Below are positions 35,354 to 47,500 of a stretch of 64,000 bases of DNA, piece after piece. Position 1 is the first letter of the stretch, and each line of letters opens with the position of its first letter. Below the pieces are notes generated by a model. The model was not told the origin of the DNA and made no database searches. It was given only the letters and a program-made list of their open reading frames with translations. The position numbers and the translations under genes were made by a program. Source of the DNA: Cordia subcordata (taxonomy: Eukaryota; Streptophyta; Magnoliopsida; Boraginales; Cordiaceae); assembly GCA_028554755.1 (NCBI GenBank), contig JAPTOF010000017.1, positions 7,564,001 through 7,628,000 of the forward strand, written 5' to 3'.

Positions 35354-36959
35354 GCTTGGAGCAAAACTTTTTAAACTGAGGCTAAAGAAGATCAAGAAAG
35401 AGGATTTTAAAGATAAGAAAAAGCAAAGGCAGATGATATAACGAAGGATTAAGACACTGATGTCATGAGGGTGTGGAAAGTGGATTTGTTGGAAATGAAA
35501 TGTTATTACGTGAGAGACAACATTAAATAGGGGATATGAAACCGCGCGAGAGCCGAAAAGAAGGAAAAGTACAAATAGGAATTGCTAAGAAGGCTTTAAC
35601 AAAGCAAGGGCCAATTGGCAAAGACTCAATTGAAATTATTCCCCCATTTCGAATCTGAACTTTACATTTATTTATTGGAGTATCCCATTCGTTAATTACG
35701 TGATATTTTGTATTTTTTTCAATAACCACTTGCCGCCATTCATAATAAATTAATAATTTACGTTGGTAAGGCGGTCTCAGAATTTATAACTTGTTAATAT
35801 ATAAAATGGGTTATGTTTACTTTTATGTTACAACAGAAGACTGGTTCCATTGTAAATTTTGGAGTCTCGACCAATAGTAAAGAAGAACAAGTTATCTCAT
35901 GGGAGGGTTCGCATTTCGGTGTGAGTTCCTAATTAACTTAAATTTAAGATTAATTCCTTGGCCACCTTTCTAATTAGTAAATGGCCCACCGATTTAAGTC
36001 GACCAATCCTAAGCCACCAAACAAGAGTTTTGAATCAATATCTATTATTTGTCTATAACCATGTCTAAATAAGCCTGCTGATTAGCTTAGCCCACCCCAA
36101 CCGAAATCCTCTATACGATGGTCTTATGTATTCAAAACCAAGCTATTTATACTTGTAAGCCCATATTTCATTCCAATGTTTTGATTAGTTATGAAGACAT
36201 GAACCTTTACTTTTTGACTTTGCAGGAGTAGTTTCATCAACAGAAGGGAGGGAGAAGGTTGTTCGACTGAAACGCGACCTAACATATGTTGGAATTGTAA
36301 AGACGTTCTCAATTGGAAGAGAGGTTATTTCTTAGATATGTTTATAGAGAATTAAGCAGTTTTGATTGGCTTGTTAATGATAATCTTGGTAGACCTATTA
36401 GGTTTAAATCAATGGCTAAGACTTTATAAATGATGTGTTTTTTTGTTGGAAAATAATAAAAAAGGTCCACTCTCTTCATAAAAATTGTCACCCAACTGGC
36501 TTGAATGAAATAGTAACTTACATTTAAGTAAGACACATGGATCGAAGATTGAAAGTTTGATTCTATTAATATTAAGTTAGAGAATATGATTTCTTATCCT
36601 AATTAATTTAATTATTCTAAGTAAAGTAATTAAAAATTCTATAATTAAAATGATCTTAAATTTATGATTTATCGGCGATTTTGTACTCTTCCCCAACATC
36701 TACCATGTCGTTTTCTGCAGTAGCCTCTTTTTGCATCATGCTGCTGAATTTTTAGTCGTGTTCACCAAAAAGTGTATTTCATGGTGTAAACCGTAGGGGC
36801 ATGCAATCATGCATGACTCACACTAGAAATATTTGGTAACCTGAAACAATTATAATTTGAATATACAATTATCTTTCTGCACGTCTTTCCTAAGTAGCTC
36901 CTTCGTCGAAATTGCACTATTGTGTAATGTCTCATTTCGGCGCCGGGTATAATTAATGA
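35354..36959. other. Upstream region of the CYSTM gene, no gene seen
   Basis: A TATTTAAT-like TATA candidate for the minus-strand CYSTM gene lies at about 35522-35530. Beyond it, the sequence is AT-rich with no supported gene. Confidence 0.4.
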
Positions 36960-37009
36960 TTTAATTTAATTATTTTTGGTCAAATTATTGCCAGATCCTT
37001 TGCTGCGAG

Positions 37010-37500
37010 GCTCTAGCAGCACAGGATGCATTTTATGTTTGGGACTTACGTGGAATATCCTTGCAAGTAATGAGTTCCTTTGTTTTTTGAGTTTCATACT
37101 TGTCATTCGTGTATGATTTTCTTGTCTTGTAAGGAGGACTGAGGCGCTAAGCAGGGCAAGTCTTTGGCCTCGTTACAATTGGTATTAGTGTTAGGTCAAC
37201 AACCCATGATAATCGTGGAAGGAGGGGCCTGCTGTGCCACTAGCTATCTTTGGGCGTTTGCTATTATTGGGTGACTCGTGACGCTAGTTTTTGTGACAAA
37301 CAAGTAACGAGGATGTGGCAAAAGAGCAAGGCTACTTTGTCTGCTATGAGAACATTAGCTGATTAGATGGAGGTGATTTGTCACAAGGGTAACAATTGCC
37401 TATAACCCCAAGGTCCGTTCATCGCGAGCTCTTGCCACACAGGAAGCATTTTTGTGTTTGGGACTAATGTGGAAATGTGAAATATCCTTTAACCACTTTT
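37010..37500. repeat. Direct repeat pair with PBS-like sequence between
   Basis: The segment at about 37012-37062 (GCATTTTATGTTTGGGACTT then GTGGAATATCCTT) recurs at about 37428-37490 (GCATTTTTGTGTTTGGGACT). Between them, TTGGTATTAGTGTTAGG (about 37179-37195) resembles a tRNA-iMet primer binding site. This suggests the remnant of a small LTR element, with incomplete boundaries. Confidence 0.4.
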
Positions 37501-37789
37501 CGTGTTTGGACTTTGGATTGGTTGGCCCACTAAAGCCTTTCGATTAAGTCCACGATCAAGCCATGTGCGATGGTGTTTGCATCACGCACCCTGTGAAGGC
37601 GCAAGACTAAATGTCATCCAATAGATGGCCCATCTCAATGTATTGGATTATGATAAGGAGTCCATTTTTCACTTAAATGGCGATGGGCCACATTCACTAA
37701 AATCTCTTACCATACAATTCAAGAGTTGAAAAGAGTCTTGAGGCCAAAGTCATGGAATAACCTCGTTTCAATCAAAGATTATGATTTTA

Positions 37790-38531
37790 GGACATGTTTA
37801 AAAAGTTACCTTGTAATTAGATCTAGGTGTAATTGAGATTAATTACAGACGTGTTTGTCAACCAAGTAATTACTTGATCAGAGGTGAATTAGGTGCAATT
37901 AGACCTTATCAATTACAATCTCCAATTTTCTGGGGAGAGGTGTGAATTATTGTAATAATACTGTGGAATTACTCTCTAACAACTTTTCTTACTCTTTTAT
38001 TTTTTTTTCATATTTGATATGTTTCACTATAAAATAAATAATAATAATAAATAAATAAATTATAAAAATAAATAAATTTAAATAAAAATAAAATAAAAAG
38101 TATTAAATAAATAAATCAATCAAAATATATAAATATAAATAAATAAATAATATTTTTGATAAATAATATTTTAAATTTGAAAATATGTAGATTATTTTTA
38201 GTTTCATATATTCATATATTTTTAATTAATCATATTTATTTTTATAAGAAATAATATTTTTATTTTTTATATTTTTAATAAATTACATCTTCAAATATTT
38301 GTTAGCATTAATATAAATTTTAAAAATAAATATTTATGTTTAAAATTAAATTATTTAACTGTGTAATTATCATCTGCATTACCAAACATGTCATATGGAA
38401 TTAAGGTGTAATTACGCTGTGGTAACCAAACACGCTATGTGATTGAAATTACTATATAATTACTAGACAGTGTATTTACTACCCTAATGATTATAGTACC
38501 TAATAATTACACTATAATGTCCAACAGACCC
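37790..38531. mobile_element. Tourist-like element, 742 bp
   Basis: Left end GGACATGTTTAAAAAG after TTA (37787-37789). The right end in reverse complement is GGGTCTGTTGGACATTATAG, followed by TTA (38532-38534). Subterminal GTAATTAC-type words repeat in inverted orientation on both sides. The AT-rich centre has many AAATAAATA words. No transposase coding. Confidence 0.55.
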
Positions 38532-38534
38532 TTA

Positions 38535-40260
38535 TATTTGTATCCTCTTATTTGAATATTATTTTACTCTTAATTAATTTGGACACTATGTTGCGGTGAG
38601 ATTATTACAATATGTTAGTTGTAGTTTTGGAAATTATTTCAATTTAGTTTTGCCTAAGATGAGTTACTCATTATGGGGAAAAAAAATAAAGAAAGCGAAA
38701 AAGAACCACCTCTTGATATGTAGTATATTTTAGGATGATTTGATTAGAAAGGAAATTTGCACAAAAAAAAAAAAAGGAGAAAAGATTAGAAAGGATCCTT
38801 GAAGTGTTAGATAAAGATTATTTGAACTAAGAAATGCTACAATGTATTTGAACATAATTTAGTGCTTGCTCGTGTAATTAGCAAATTAGGTAGCGGATAG
38901 CTTTTTGAGTAGTAAATAACTGTTTGGATAACGGATAGTTATTGTGTTTTAGCGAATAGCTATTTTACTAGTAGATTGTTTTTGATGTATTTGTTAAAAC
39001 TAGCTGTTGGATTAGCTGGTGAATACAAAATGACAAAAAAAGACATTGGTATCATATTATTATTATGGTTATTATTATTATTATTGAAATAATTAAGATA
39101 ATTTATTTTATAATTAAATATATGTTTCTTAAAATAATATTTTATTAATAAAGCATAATAAAATTACGTTTTTGATAAATTAATTTTATTAATATTATAA
39201 ACAAATATTTTCTATTATAGAAAAACTTTTAGTGGATTAAAAATTTATAGTTTCAAAGAAAAATAATAAATGGACGAATAAGACCTATATTTTTTCAATA
39301 TATTTTTATGTGACTAGAATTTGAAATTAATTTTTGTGTTATTTTTGCATTTATGTTTGTGAAAGAAAATATAAAAATGTACAGAGAAATTGGATAGAGG
39401 GCAGAATTGTCGAAAAGATATTAGAGAAAGGATAGTATTGCCAAAAAAAATAAAATACTAAACTTTATCTTGAAACGCCAATAATATTAATATTTCACAA
39501 ACACTATTTAACACTATTTTGAATAAAAATATTTGTTAAAATACTATTTATTAAACAATCAAAAGAGAATAAAGTAGTGTTTTGACTTGAGATTACTTAA
39601 AATACTATCGCTGAACAGGTCTTATTTTAGTCTTTCTTAACAAACAAGGGAGTGAAAATAATTTTTACGTATTGTAATTGAGCTAGTATTGGTTTGAATC
39701 AATTTTCACACACTGCTAGTATCTTTATATTAGAAAACAATGATTCCTTCTTGTCTCATATAAGTTAAAATAAATTACTTAAAGAAAGTATAAACTTTTT
39801 TACATTACCTTAAATATCAAACACCATAAAAATGATGTTTTGATATCAAAAGTTATTTGTCTTAAAATATTGCCAAATGTTATACCATGTGAAGTGTATG
39901 AACTGTAAACGCAGAGCAACTTTAGCAGCCATTCAAATTAAAGCGTTGTATCTTTAAGTAGATTGATTTGGCTCCCCTCGAACAAAAGAAGAAAAAAAGC
40001 ACATGAATTGTATATCCACTACTGAACAGAAATTTAAGTTTAGCTTCGCAAAAAGTCAAATTGCCTTGGGCTTGCGAAGGATTACGGATTTGGATGCCTT
40101 AAGAAGTTAGGAACTTAGCCACTAATATATAATAGTGAAATAATAATATTTTTATTATAAAATAATTAAAACCATATAGATTAAGATTGTCACTATGATT
40201 GATCTTCCTCATATTATTAAAATTGTTCTTAAGTGTTGATCGATAATGATATTTCTCACC
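38535..40260. other. Intergenic, no gene seen
   Basis: AT-rich. Words such as GCGGATAGCT/ACGGATAGTTATTG (about 38890-38960) and their inverted relatives near 39600 hint at an old transposon, but I could not fix its ends. Confidence 0.4.
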
Positions 40261-40704
40261 CTCAGGGCACAGTTTAGTTGTTTAAGGTTGAAGAAAACCC
40301 TAGATGATATTCAGGTTTGAATTTCTTTTTATGTTACTAAAGGTTCTATTCCAAATTTAACTGATAGTGCATTTTTTCAGGTAAGATAATTTATTCAAGA
40401 GCTATCAATTAATGATCGAACTTTGCTAATCCAATGTGAACACACCAAATTGTCTATTGCAAAAATACCAAACCATGTTTAAGGTTAGCACCTAAAAATG
40501 TCTCCTATACCACACACTATATAGTAGCTTAAACTTTAGTATCATCGTGCATCTTTTGTCCTAATAAATATCTGAAACGGCTTTCATCATATCGAGATGG
40601 ATTTACCAAAGTGCAAAAGCAATGTGAATACGCTACCTTGCATATCATTATCATCACTTTCTTCTATAACGTGTGTAGTGAACGAACACACACTAAAAAA
40701 AACG

Positions 40705-40708
<4 letters not shown>

Positions 40709-40742
<34 letters not shown>
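40709..40742. repeat. (TA)n microsatellite
   Basis: About 17 TA units are uninterrupted, flanked by CACAC-rich sequence. It explains the Ile/Tyr-rich open frames on both strands here, which are not genes. Confidence 0.8.
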
Positions 40743-40747
<5 letters not shown>

Positions 40748-40779
40748 CTTTTACAACCTTCTTATTATTAATTCTTGCA

Positions 40780-41210
40780 TCATGGCAAGTCTGGTAGAAA
40801 AGTTTTTGCACCAGACTTTTTTTTTCTTTACTTTCTGCTTTTCGCTGGGCAGATTCCTCCAATTCTTTAAACTAATAATATATATATGACCTTTTCTGTT
40901 CATGAAGTTCCCACCAGAAAGGGTTTTTTTTCTATTTTCTTTTTATTTTTATAGGTCGTGAATTAGATTAAAATTCTGCCCAACGAGTTCATACGAAGTA
41001 ATTTTATTTTTTTCCCCTCAAATCAAACGAGTGAGTATTTTATATTAGTCTGATCATTAGTCTGATGATTAGTGGTCCATGTAGGAGGAAAAGGAGGCAT
41101 AGGGGAAGCAAATTCTTTAAGTTTAATTAGCATGCCCTTATTTGACCTTTTGCTGGATAAAGTAGGTTGCATGAATAAGGAACAATGCGTGATGAATCAC
41201 GATTAAATTT
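40780..41210. repeat. Duplicated segment, copy 1
   Basis: Two blocks recur in the same order at 42520-42690: GTAGAAAAGTTTTTGCACCA with the pyrimidine run after it, and TGCTGGATAAAGTAGGTTGC with GAATAAGGAACAATGCGTGA. Copy 1 has an extra ~270 bp between the blocks. No domain or long frame is conserved. Confidence 0.5.
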
Positions 41211-42519
41211 CTTATTAGGGAGATCAACTAAAATATGAAGAGAAAATATATGTATATCGTAGAGAATTAATATGTAACATGACTAACAGCGGGAAGAGAG
41301 AAATTTGTAAGTACTACATAATAAAATCTTGGTATGTAAATTACAATAAGAAAATCTATTTATATAATTGATCATACTTTCGGTGACTTATAATAAAGAC
41401 CTAATTAAACTAACAAGGAAATTAAAGAGATGTTTATTTGAATTGTTCATTGCAAACATCTCTATGAGAGGCCGCTATTCCCTTATTTGTTTTTTGCTGA
41501 GTGAGATAATAAGAAACCCTGAAAAATGAAAAATCAAAACTATTCCCTAAACAAGTACGGTAACATGTATAAGGAATTGTATTCAAATCCTAAATATATA
41601 GTTTAAATACTTCCACAGCTTCTTTCACCCATTCAACATGCTAAGGTATTTTCTGAAGATATTTAAATATTCCGTTAAGTGTAACTAAAAGAGGGACTTA
41701 GGAGGGGGAAAAAAGAAAAGAAATGAGAGACATTCTGGCCTAATACCTAAAGATAAAGGACCTGAATGTTTTTCGCCCAATATATTTCACTCTATGGTAA
41801 GAAAAAAATGCACCATAGTATTCCTTGATTTTTTAAATACGTGAATTTTTTGTCATATTAAAATTATCGTATTTTTCAAAATGTTACATGGATCGCTCAC
41901 TCTGAACTGTTGCCTGACGACCCTTAACTCCGTTGACATACAACAAATTTTCAAAACATATGTTATGATTTATGCTTACATTAATTTCTACTTATCATGG
42001 ATAATTCTCCAATCAAAATATTTTGCATAGTAAAAGTATATTAATTAGAGATGAGTGGCTCATGAACTATGTTCTACTTTAACTTATAGGTTTCTCTATA
42101 ATAGAACAAATACCAAATTAATTGAATTTTTCACTTAAAAATGTTAAGAGTGTTACATTTCTTAAATTGATTTCTGCCTATATAAATTTAACCTATATAC
42201 TATTACTCTAAATTAAAATTCTCTCGTCTCAGGACTTCTCTCATAGAAGATATAGCATGTTCATCGATTATTAGTGAATCTTACATAAGCGAGCATACTA
42301 TTATCGATTTATCAATGTCCATCAACATAATTAAGGATCGTTGCAATAAGATTTCTTTTGAAACTAAAAACGTGACATAAAATATTACCAAAGGAAATGA
42401 TCATGCACCACCGACTTATTAAAAGACATTCTTAAATCTTAGTTGCAAAGACAAAAGGCAAAAAAAAACGTCAAGATTGGATGCGCACAGAAGAAAGAAA
42501 ACAAGAGGACCACCCCATT

Positions 42520-42690
42520 ATAGCAAGCATGGAAGAAAAGTTTCGCCCACCAGAGCTTTTCTTTATCTTCTGCGTGTAGTGTGTGTATAGTACGATGAAA
42601 AGAGGGTTCTATCTGACCTGTTGCTGGATAAAATAGGCACATGAATAAAGAACAATGACAAATGAATCACGAGTATTTTTCTTTTCTTAA
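42520..42690. repeat. Duplicated segment, copy 2
   Basis: Matches copy 1 through GGAAGAAAAGTTTCGCCCAC, TTGCTGGATAAAATAGGCAC and GAATAAAGAACAATGACAAA. It could be a duplicated promoter or UTR. No coding evidence. Confidence 0.5.
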
Positions 42691-43055
42691 AGTTATTCTT
42701 ATAGCATGAGAAGAGATGATTTGTATTACCAGCTATGGCAGTGGACCTAGTATGGATAATATTTCCATCTCTCATTTAAAAGTTTGAGTCCGCAACTAAT
42801 CAATTGGACCTTCATTATCAGTACGATCTCTTTCTTCACCCACTTTTGTAGTCCATCCATTCCATAAATATATTTCATACGGATCATGTTGAACATAATA
42901 AATGTATACAATCAATTCATTTTTAATAGTTTATGTTTTTCACGTGATATAGTCACTTAATGTGGTATTAGAGTTTAGGTTATAACCCAAAATTCATAAT
43001 CACTTATTAAAAATATTACCATTATCTACGTGACGACAAAAAAAATCCCACCTAT

Positions 43056-43200
43056 ACGTAAGGAGGTCATTTGATTTAATCAATAAGTTGCAACTTGACA
43101 TAATAAATAAATATAAGCCCCTCTAATAATTTAAACTGTAATTAATTAATTAGATAAGGAGGTCATTTAACTTAACCGATAAATTGCAACTTGACATCCT
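43056..43200. repeat. Short direct repeat, two copies about 96 bp apart
   Basis: AAGGAGGTCATTTGATTTAA (from 43060) and AAGGAGGTCATTTAACTTAA (from 43156) are both followed by a segment ending TTGCAACTTGACAT. They share about 40 bp with few differences. Confidence 0.6.
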
Positions 43201-44391
43201 TCTATTTGGTGAATATGTTACCCACCTTCTTTCAATACCAAAGCATGATCTCATAAGCGTTTTACATGGTCAATTTTTAATCTCTACATGCTTAATTTGC
43301 GGATCAGTCTGCATTAAATTTGTTCACTGTTTTTTCTTTTTTTTTTTCTTTTCTTTTTTGCGAGGTAAATTTGTTCACTGGTTGCCCATAGATTAATTAT
43401 GAGATAGTACAGTATATAATAATTTACTTCATTTCTCTCTAGTCTCTATGAGAGAAAAAAAGTGTTGTTATACGTTATCCTTTTACATTCTTTTATCATT
43501 TTTATATAAATAGGATAAAATGTGAAAAGTATGATTTAAAGTATTAGTCGCGGGCCAATCATGGGCCGCCGGATTAAAAACATTCTTAAGCTAATGGTTC
43601 GTAGTTTAGGCAAGATTGATATAACTTATAAGCACAATTCATTGGCTTTAACTAGTGTATACTATATTGCTTGCAAATTACGCTGACATGCAATATCCAC
43701 TTTAAATTTCTTATGCAACCATGAAATAGTTTGTGTACAACTAGTGGGATCTTGGAGAACTTAATGCCCCAATTAGCTCGTATATTTTGAATTAGCTCTT
43801 TTGTTGAAAATACATGTTCTAGAAGACCCACTAGAATGAATCAAGAAGATGATCGGAGATGATGTAAACGGGATTTCATTTCTTAGATCACATTAATTTT
43901 GATGCTACCTCTTATTTACATATAAAGGAAAAGATTACCTTTTCTTTTTTTTTTTTTTTCCCATTAGCATATATATCAACCAACTACATGTGCAAGACTT
44001 ACATCCTAAATACAATTAAATGGCCTTAGAAGGCCCATTTTTATTCTCTCTCTCTCTCTTTTTTTAAAGTTTAAAAAATTTCAGTTGGTATAGTTCAATG
44101 ATCAATCGACAGAAGTCGATAATCTCCAACTAACCGACCTTAGATATATAACACGTTTTTATATTGAATATCAAATAACTCAAAAATAACTCATTTAAAA
44201 CAAGAGATTATAAAGATTTAACTTAGATCATGAGTCATATTCTATATTAACTCTTATTATTGAGATATCTTTAAGAAAGGGTCCATTTCTATGCTTGATA
44301 GAACAATTAACATTCTGTCGGAAAGCAGTTTCATGGAGTGTGGATTTTGGCCAAAACAAAACTAACAGGGCATTTGATACAAATCCCAAGG

Positions 44392-44466
44392 CACGTGCTT
44401 CGTTGACCTTTTCACATTATAACCTTCTCTTTCTTTGTCATGTATCTACCTGGTGTTACTATAAAA
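44392..44466 (+). promoter_or_regulatory. UGT promoter: G-box, W-box and TATA box
   Basis: CACGTG at 44392-44397 sits inside GCACGTGC. TTGACC (W-box core) is at 44403-44408, only five bases on. TATAAAA is at 44460-44466, about 130 bp before the start codon. This fits a pyrimidine-rich leader (44545-44590) of about 100 bases. The factors would be bZIP/bHLH and WRKY proteins by family knowledge. Confidence 0.55.
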
Positions 44467-44598
44467 AGCTCACTTGTTCCTAGTAACAAATGGTAGATTC
44501 TAGCTTGCTATATAGAGAGCTACAGCCAACAAAATACGAGTTTTTCTTTTTCTTTTTTTTTTTCTCTCATTCTTTCTTTTCATTCTCTATTTTGGAAG

Positions 44599-47500
44599 AT
44601 GACATTAAAGACGAACTCGATGTCAACATACACAAGAAAGTTTAAAATAATTTTAGTCCCATATCCTGCCCAAGGACATGTCACTCCGATGCTTAAGTTA
44701 GCTTTTGCGTTCGTTAATCTCGGTTTTCAGCCCATGTTGGTTGTCCCAGAGTTCATTCACCATCGTATCTCCCCTCAAATAGATCCCGAGGATGGAATCT
44801 CGTGCATTTCCATCCCCGATGGTCTAGACGAAGCAACCCCTCGCGATTTTTTTGCTATAGAGATGGCTATGGAGAATCACATGCCATTTCATTTGGAAAG
44901 TTTTGTTAGTAAGTTGGTTGAAGAAGATGGTAATGGAGTTGCTTGTATGATTGTTGATTTGTTAGCATCGTACGCCATAAACGTTGCTTGTCGTTGCGGA
45001 GTCCAAGTTGCAGGGTTTTGGCCCGTAATGTTGGGTGTGTATAGATTGATCGCTGCAATTCCTGATATGCTCCGCTCTGGAATCGTTTCTGAAGCAGGTA
45101 ATTAAATCTAAAAACCTTACACTTAATTTCTATTAATGAATGGAACAGTGTTTATAAAGATGATAGTTTTTATCGTCGTTTTCTTTCATAATTATATTGA
45201 GAACCGATATTCAAGACGATCAACTTCTTATAAAAATCAATTATTAACCCTTTTTATGTTGGAATAGATGCACCCATAACTCCTATGATTTGTCTAAAAT
45301 GCACTGGTACCTATTGTATTTTTCAAAATAACTAAGAACTCTTTTTTTTTATATATAATGTATCACACTCAACTTAACCGTCATTATTTGCTAATAGTGT
45401 TAACGGGAAATGTTAAATTAGGGAGGTTTATGAGATATTTTTTAAATCACATCGGGCACTTATGCATCTTTAGTAAGTCACTAGGGGTTGTGGTACATTT
45501 TTCCTCAAATAATTCATGATATATAAAAATAAAAGATAATTGCATAAAAAGTATGTGACGCACAATTGTTGTTATATTTGACGGTTTTCTTCATGGCAGT
45601 GATATTAGAAATGATACCCTATAGGAAATTCCAGGTGTGGTCCCGGGGGGGGGGATGGGAAGGGGTAGCTATCTTAGGGAATACAAGAAGTTCTGGTGTA
45701 TTTTAAGCAAACCATAAAGCTAAAGTTGCACTTAACTCCTTTTTTGTCATTGCACATAACATTATTCAAATTATGACATCAATCTTTTACACATGACAAC
45801 ATAAATTATTATTCTTTTTCTTTTCCACTATTCATCATATCTCATATGCACTCACACACACGCATGTAAGTATAATAAAAAACCTCAAATTTTTTAGGTT
45901 TTTCTTTTTGGTCAAAAACCTTTTAGGGTTAGATAAGCTAAAATAGATGGATGAGGAATGTAAGATATATATAAAAAGTCAAACATGTCTGCATTGTATT
46001 AAAATATATAAAATGAATGAGCTAAATGGCGATATTGTAGGGTCAACTTAGAGCTTATGCATATAAACAAAGAAGGACTTACGTTCAGGTCAAGATATTA
46101 GTAGGCGCCTATCTCGGTTGGCTGTATATTTATTGCTTAGCGATTTGTTTGGATTTTATCCATGTATAATATATAAGCGTCAAGATATCAAATTTGTAAA
46201 GCAGTTATTTGCATATGTCCAAACTTGTTTATTAATTCTCTTAAAGTCTTAATTAGTAGTAAAACTGTAATTTGAAGTGTTGTTGAATGAAATCATCATT
46301 GATTGTTTGGTTTTACTTTAAATCTATTTGAATTGACTTTTTTTAAATAAAAAATACGATCTTTTATGAAAAAAACACATTTGTGTTTTTGATAAACCTT
46401 TTGAAAAAATTTGAAACACTTAAACGAACTTCAACAATCAATTTTTTTTTAACAAGCCAAAAATTAATTCTCTTAAAAAATATTTCTTTTCAAAACCTAT
46501 ACAAAAAAGCTAGCATCTTCCCATAAGGCCATCCAAATGAGCCCTTATATTGTTAAGATTCAACTATGTTGAGAACAATATTAATAGACCTATCTTGAGC
46601 ACAAAGTTAGGTTTTTAAAATGTGAAAGAGTATTTATGAGGAAAAACAGAGAAAAATAACGTTTCACATGATGTAAAAATAGTTTCATAAAAGCTTTACC
46701 CAGAAGCCTATAATTAAAGAAAGCTCTTTAATAAATAAGCTAAATAAATTAGTTTTAGCTTTTAAATTTAAAAGAAGTGCTTTATGGCTCCTATTATTTG
46801 GAAAATGTTTTTTTTTTGTTTTTCTGTGTTTGGTGTTACTCTAAAAATTCGTCAATTGAAAAAATTTTCTGATCAACAAAAAATTTTAATTAAAAACGAA
46901 AGAAAATCTTTTCAATTAGTCAAGGAAAACAAAACATTTTTTGCACAGTAATTCTCTCTCAAAATTTTTCTCCAAAAACATTTTCCCAGCAAATTTATTT
47001 CCCGAAAACAAATCGAACCCAAGTGTCTAAAAGTTGACTCAAGTCTTATTTCACTATTACAACTAGTGCATCATAGATAATGAACAAAATTGATCATAAA
47101 GTGAATAATTATGATGGTAGATTATACAGTCTTATAAATGGATAAGTACTCCTACTACTTTACAGAAAATCACAAATTAGATAAGCTTTTACGTGATCGT
47201 TCTAAATACGGCATCAATAACCAATTAGCTTCGTCAACATTCTAGAATGGCAATGGCGAAATAGTATCCCCCACTAACAAACTATTAATCTCTTTGATTG
47301 ATCTCTTCTATCTTTTTTTTAATAACCAAGTTGCACGCAATTATTAAGGAAATGATAAAAGAGATCAAATAGTTCCATTGATTATTCCTGCCCGTACTAT
47401 GCCTTTATACTTTTCCGATCCAGTTCTTTTCGCCCTCGAGGAAGTATGATATATTGATAGTTTCAAAAACAGATTATGAAAATATAGTCGATTCCTTAGG

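Noticed and set aside
34968..35379. Single open frames on both strands over the CYSTM locus
   Set aside because: They cross exon-intron borders. Only the three-exon minus-strand model gives the conserved Cys module.
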